33,398 bases of DNA from an uncultured Gordonibacter sp. (GTDB taxonomy: Bacteria; Actinomycetota; Coriobacteriia; Coriobacteriales; Eggerthellaceae), in contig CAJFVW010000242.1 in NCBI GenBank assembly GCA_904420575.1, positions 1 through 33,398 on the forward strand, given 5' to 3'. The notes under the pieces were generated by a model that was given only the letters and a program-made list of their open reading frames with translations, made no database searches and was not told where the DNA came from. The position numbers were made by a program, and so were the translations under genes. The first letter of the stretch is position 1; every line of letters starts with the position of its first letter. Shown here in pieces: positions 32,374 through 33,398 of the stretch.

Positions 32374-32946
32374 ATGTCGGTTCAAGAATGCTACGTTCAC
32401 GAGTCGTCGTATGTGGACGATGGGGCGCGCGTGGGGAGAGGGACCAAGATCTGGCACTTTTCTCACGTCCAATCGGGCGCCGTCGTTGGCGAGCGCTGCT
32501 CGCTGGGGCAAAACGTCAATATCGCCGACGGCGCGGTGGTCGGAGACGATTGCAAGCTGCAAAATAACGTGTCGATCTACAAGGGAGTGGTGTTAGGCAG
32601 GGGCGTTTTCTGTGGCCCCTCCTGTGTGTTCACCAACGATTTCTACCCTCGGGCCCAAAGTGGACAAGGGTGGGAGATCAGGGAAACCCATGTTGGCGAC
32701 GGGGCTTCGATTGGCGCAAACGCCACGATCGTGTGCGGAAACTCCGTTGGAAGCTTCGCAATGATCGGTTCGGGCGCCGTGGTGACTCGCGATGTTCCTG
32801 CCTACGCTCTGATGGTGGGGGTGCCCGCCAGGCAGATTGGGTGGGTGTGCGAGTGCGGCGAAAAGCTTGACGGCGATTTCTCCTGCCCTCGCTGCGGGCG
32901 TGTTTACCAATTGCGCGCGGGCGCCCTCTTGCCGGGTCCGTCCTGA
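32374..32946 (+). CDS. wbpD: UDP-2-acetamido-3-amino-2,3-dideoxy-glucuronate N-acetyltransferase-like (WbpD-like)
   Basis: 190 residues of hexapeptide-repeat (left-handed beta-helix) structure: TKIWHFSHVQSGAVVGERC, LGQNVNIADGAVVGDDCKLQ, NNVSIYKGVVL, then CVFTNDFYPRA and the acetyl-CoA-site region GANATIVCGNSVG through VGVPARQIGW. The final 25 residues carry CEC then CPRC, a zinc-ribbon-like tail also seen in many WbpD homologues. The enzyme acetylates the 3-amino group to complete UDP-2,3-diacetamido-2,3-dideoxy-glucuronic acid. Three ATGs in a row (32368, 32371, 32374) follow AAAAGGA; 32374 has the best spacing. It is the last gene before the terminator at 33021. Confidence 0.88.
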   Translation: MSVQECYVHESSYVDDGARVGRGTKIWHFSHVQSGAVVGERCSLGQNVNIADGAVVGDDCKLQNNVSIYKGVVLGRGVFCGPSCVFTNDFYPRAQSGQGWEIRETHVGDGASIGANATIVCGNSVGSFAMIGSGAVVTRDVPAYALMVGVPARQIGWVCECGEKLDGDFSCPRCGRVYQLRAGALLPGPS

Positions 32947-33011
32947 CGGCATGCTTTTCGCAGATTTTGATGAAATATTGGCGGCATGGGTCTGCCGTCG
33001 TGCGGGTTTAT

Positions 33012-33017
33012 TACAAT
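33012..33017 (+). promoter_or_regulatory. Candidate -10 box before the right-edge secreted protein
   Basis: TACAAT occurs in an AT-rich pocket about 75 bases before the ATG at 33090; no strong -35 box is seen. If used, transcription would begin at the 5' arm of the terminator hairpin that follows. Confidence 0.3.
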
Positions 33018-33020
33018 TGT

Positions 33021-33064
33021 CCCTGCAGCGCCGTTCCCTCGAGGTCGCGCTGCGGGGATTTTTT
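33021..33064 (+). terminator. Strong intrinsic terminator
   Basis: CCCTGCAGCGC (33021-33031) pairs with GCGCTGCGGGG (33047-33057), 11 bp with one G-T wobble and a 15-base loop, followed by a run of six T (33059-33064). It lies 75 bases after the WbpD-like stop and should end the wbp operon. Only 25 bases separate it from the next start codon. Confidence 0.82.
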
Positions 33065-33089
33065 CTGAAGCATGATCCAAGGAGCCTCA

Positions 33090-33398
33090 ATGGAGATTAA
33101 ACGCAGCAGCTTTCTGGCCAAGGCGCTTTCCTGCATGTTGGCTGCAACCCTTGCTTTGACTTGTGGGGTTGCTCCGGCGTTTGCCACAGAGGGCGCGACA
33201 GGAGGAGCCGGTTCGGTCGGTCTTTCGGACGAAAGCGGGGAAGCGGCCGGTGCACCTGGCGAATCTGGCGAGGGCCCCGCCGAGCCCGCCGAGCCCGCCG
33301 AGCCCGCCGAACCCGCCGAGCCCGCCGAACCCGCCGAGCCCGCCGAACCCGCCGAGCCCGCCGAACCCGCCGAGCCCGGCGGGGGCGCCGAGCCCGCC
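33090..33398 (+). CDS. Secreted protein with Ala-Glu-Pro repeats (partial, runs off the window)
   Basis: ATG 33090 follows AAGGAG by five bases. The first 32 residues form a Sec signal peptide: basic start MEIKRSSFLAK, hydrophobic core ALSCMLAATLALTCGVA, and likely cleavage after PAFA. The mature start is Gly/Ser/Glu-rich, then residues 64-96 are 11 tandem Ala-Glu-Pro units, Gly-Gly-Gly, and another Ala-Glu-Pro at the edge. Such Pro-rich stalks usually span the cell wall and lift a distal domain outward; that domain is not in view. No function can be assigned. The neighbouring polysaccharide genes make a wall-associated protein plausible. Confidence 0.75.
   Translation, partial: MEIKRSSFLAKALSCMLAATLALTCGVAPAFATEGATGGAGSVGLSDESGEAAGAPGESGEGPAEPAEPAEPAEPAEPAEPAEPAEPAEPAEPAEPGGGAEPA
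33279..33377 (+). repeat. 9-bp coding tandem repeat (Ala-Glu-Pro), 11 units
   Basis: Eleven copies of GCCGARCCC. The first three use GAG; from the fourth on GAA and GAG alternate, so the effective DNA period becomes 18 bp. This implies later expansion by an 18-bp unit and likely length variation between strains. Confidence 0.9.

Noticed and set aside
1-33398. CRISPR arrays, tRNA or rRNA genes, insertion sequences
   Set aside because: No repeat-spacer pattern, cloverleaf, transposase motif or terminal inverted repeat was recognised by reading.

Overview
The window is a GC-rich surface-polysaccharide biosynthesis locus of about 33 kb with almost no non-coding space. It appears to come from a Gram-positive, high-GC bacterium. 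Coriobacteriia/Eggerthellaceae is my best guess, from base composition, the style of the secreted Ala-Glu-Pro repeat protein at the right edge, and the absence of LPS-core or lipid A genes other than one LpxD-like acyltransferase. The taxonomy is inference, not demonstrated.

Left part (1-15933): GC-rich hairpins and a repeat-flanked promoter precede a PglF/WbpM-type UDP-sugar dehydratase. A convergent WecA/TagO-type phosphotransferase lies on the minus strand. A 340-bp divergent intergenic region then leads into a tightly packed plus-strand operon: two GT2 glycosyltransferases, a MurJ/MviN-type flippase, a GT4 glycosyltransferase, a Wzy/WaaL-like protein (TTG start), a PglE-type aminotransferase, a fusion of a PglC-like phosphoglycosyl transferase to a second Wzy/WaaL-like protein, and two more GT-B glycosyltransferases.

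Middle (16036-20188): a Wzx-type flippase on the minus strand is divergent from a second unusual fusion, a Wzy/WaaL-like membrane domain followed by a GT4 glycosyltransferase. The locus therefore encodes three O-antigen polymerase/ligase-like domains, two of them fused to sugar-transfer enzymes.

Right part (20333-32946): genes resembling wbpA, wbpB, wbpE and wbpD, the route to UDP-2,3-diacetamido-2,3-dideoxy-glucuronic acid, bracket a compact eight-gene acyl/aldehyde module: acyl carrier protein, AMP-forming ligase, LuxE-like, LuxC-like, SDR, split transketolase N and C subunits, and an LpxD-like ACP-dependent acyltransferase. A second Gfo/Idh oxidoreductase gene, between wbpE and wbpD, is frameshifted exactly at a run of nine G, one of three G9 tracts in the window. 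That suggests phase variation, or else a homopolymer sequencing error.

Right edge (32947-33398): a strong intrinsic terminator lies only 25 bases before the start of a secreted protein with Ala-Glu-Pro tandem repeats, which runs off the window.

A likely overall scheme: a 4-amino-6-deoxy sugar (PglF/PglE steps) and a diacetamido-uronic acid (Wbp steps) are built as UDP-sugars, started on undecaprenyl phosphate by PglC-like and/or TagO-like enzymes, extended by about five glycosyltransferases plus the fused one, flipped by Wzx and/or the MurJ-like protein, and polymerised or ligated by the three Wzy-like domains. The acyl module would supply an unusual non-sugar decoration.
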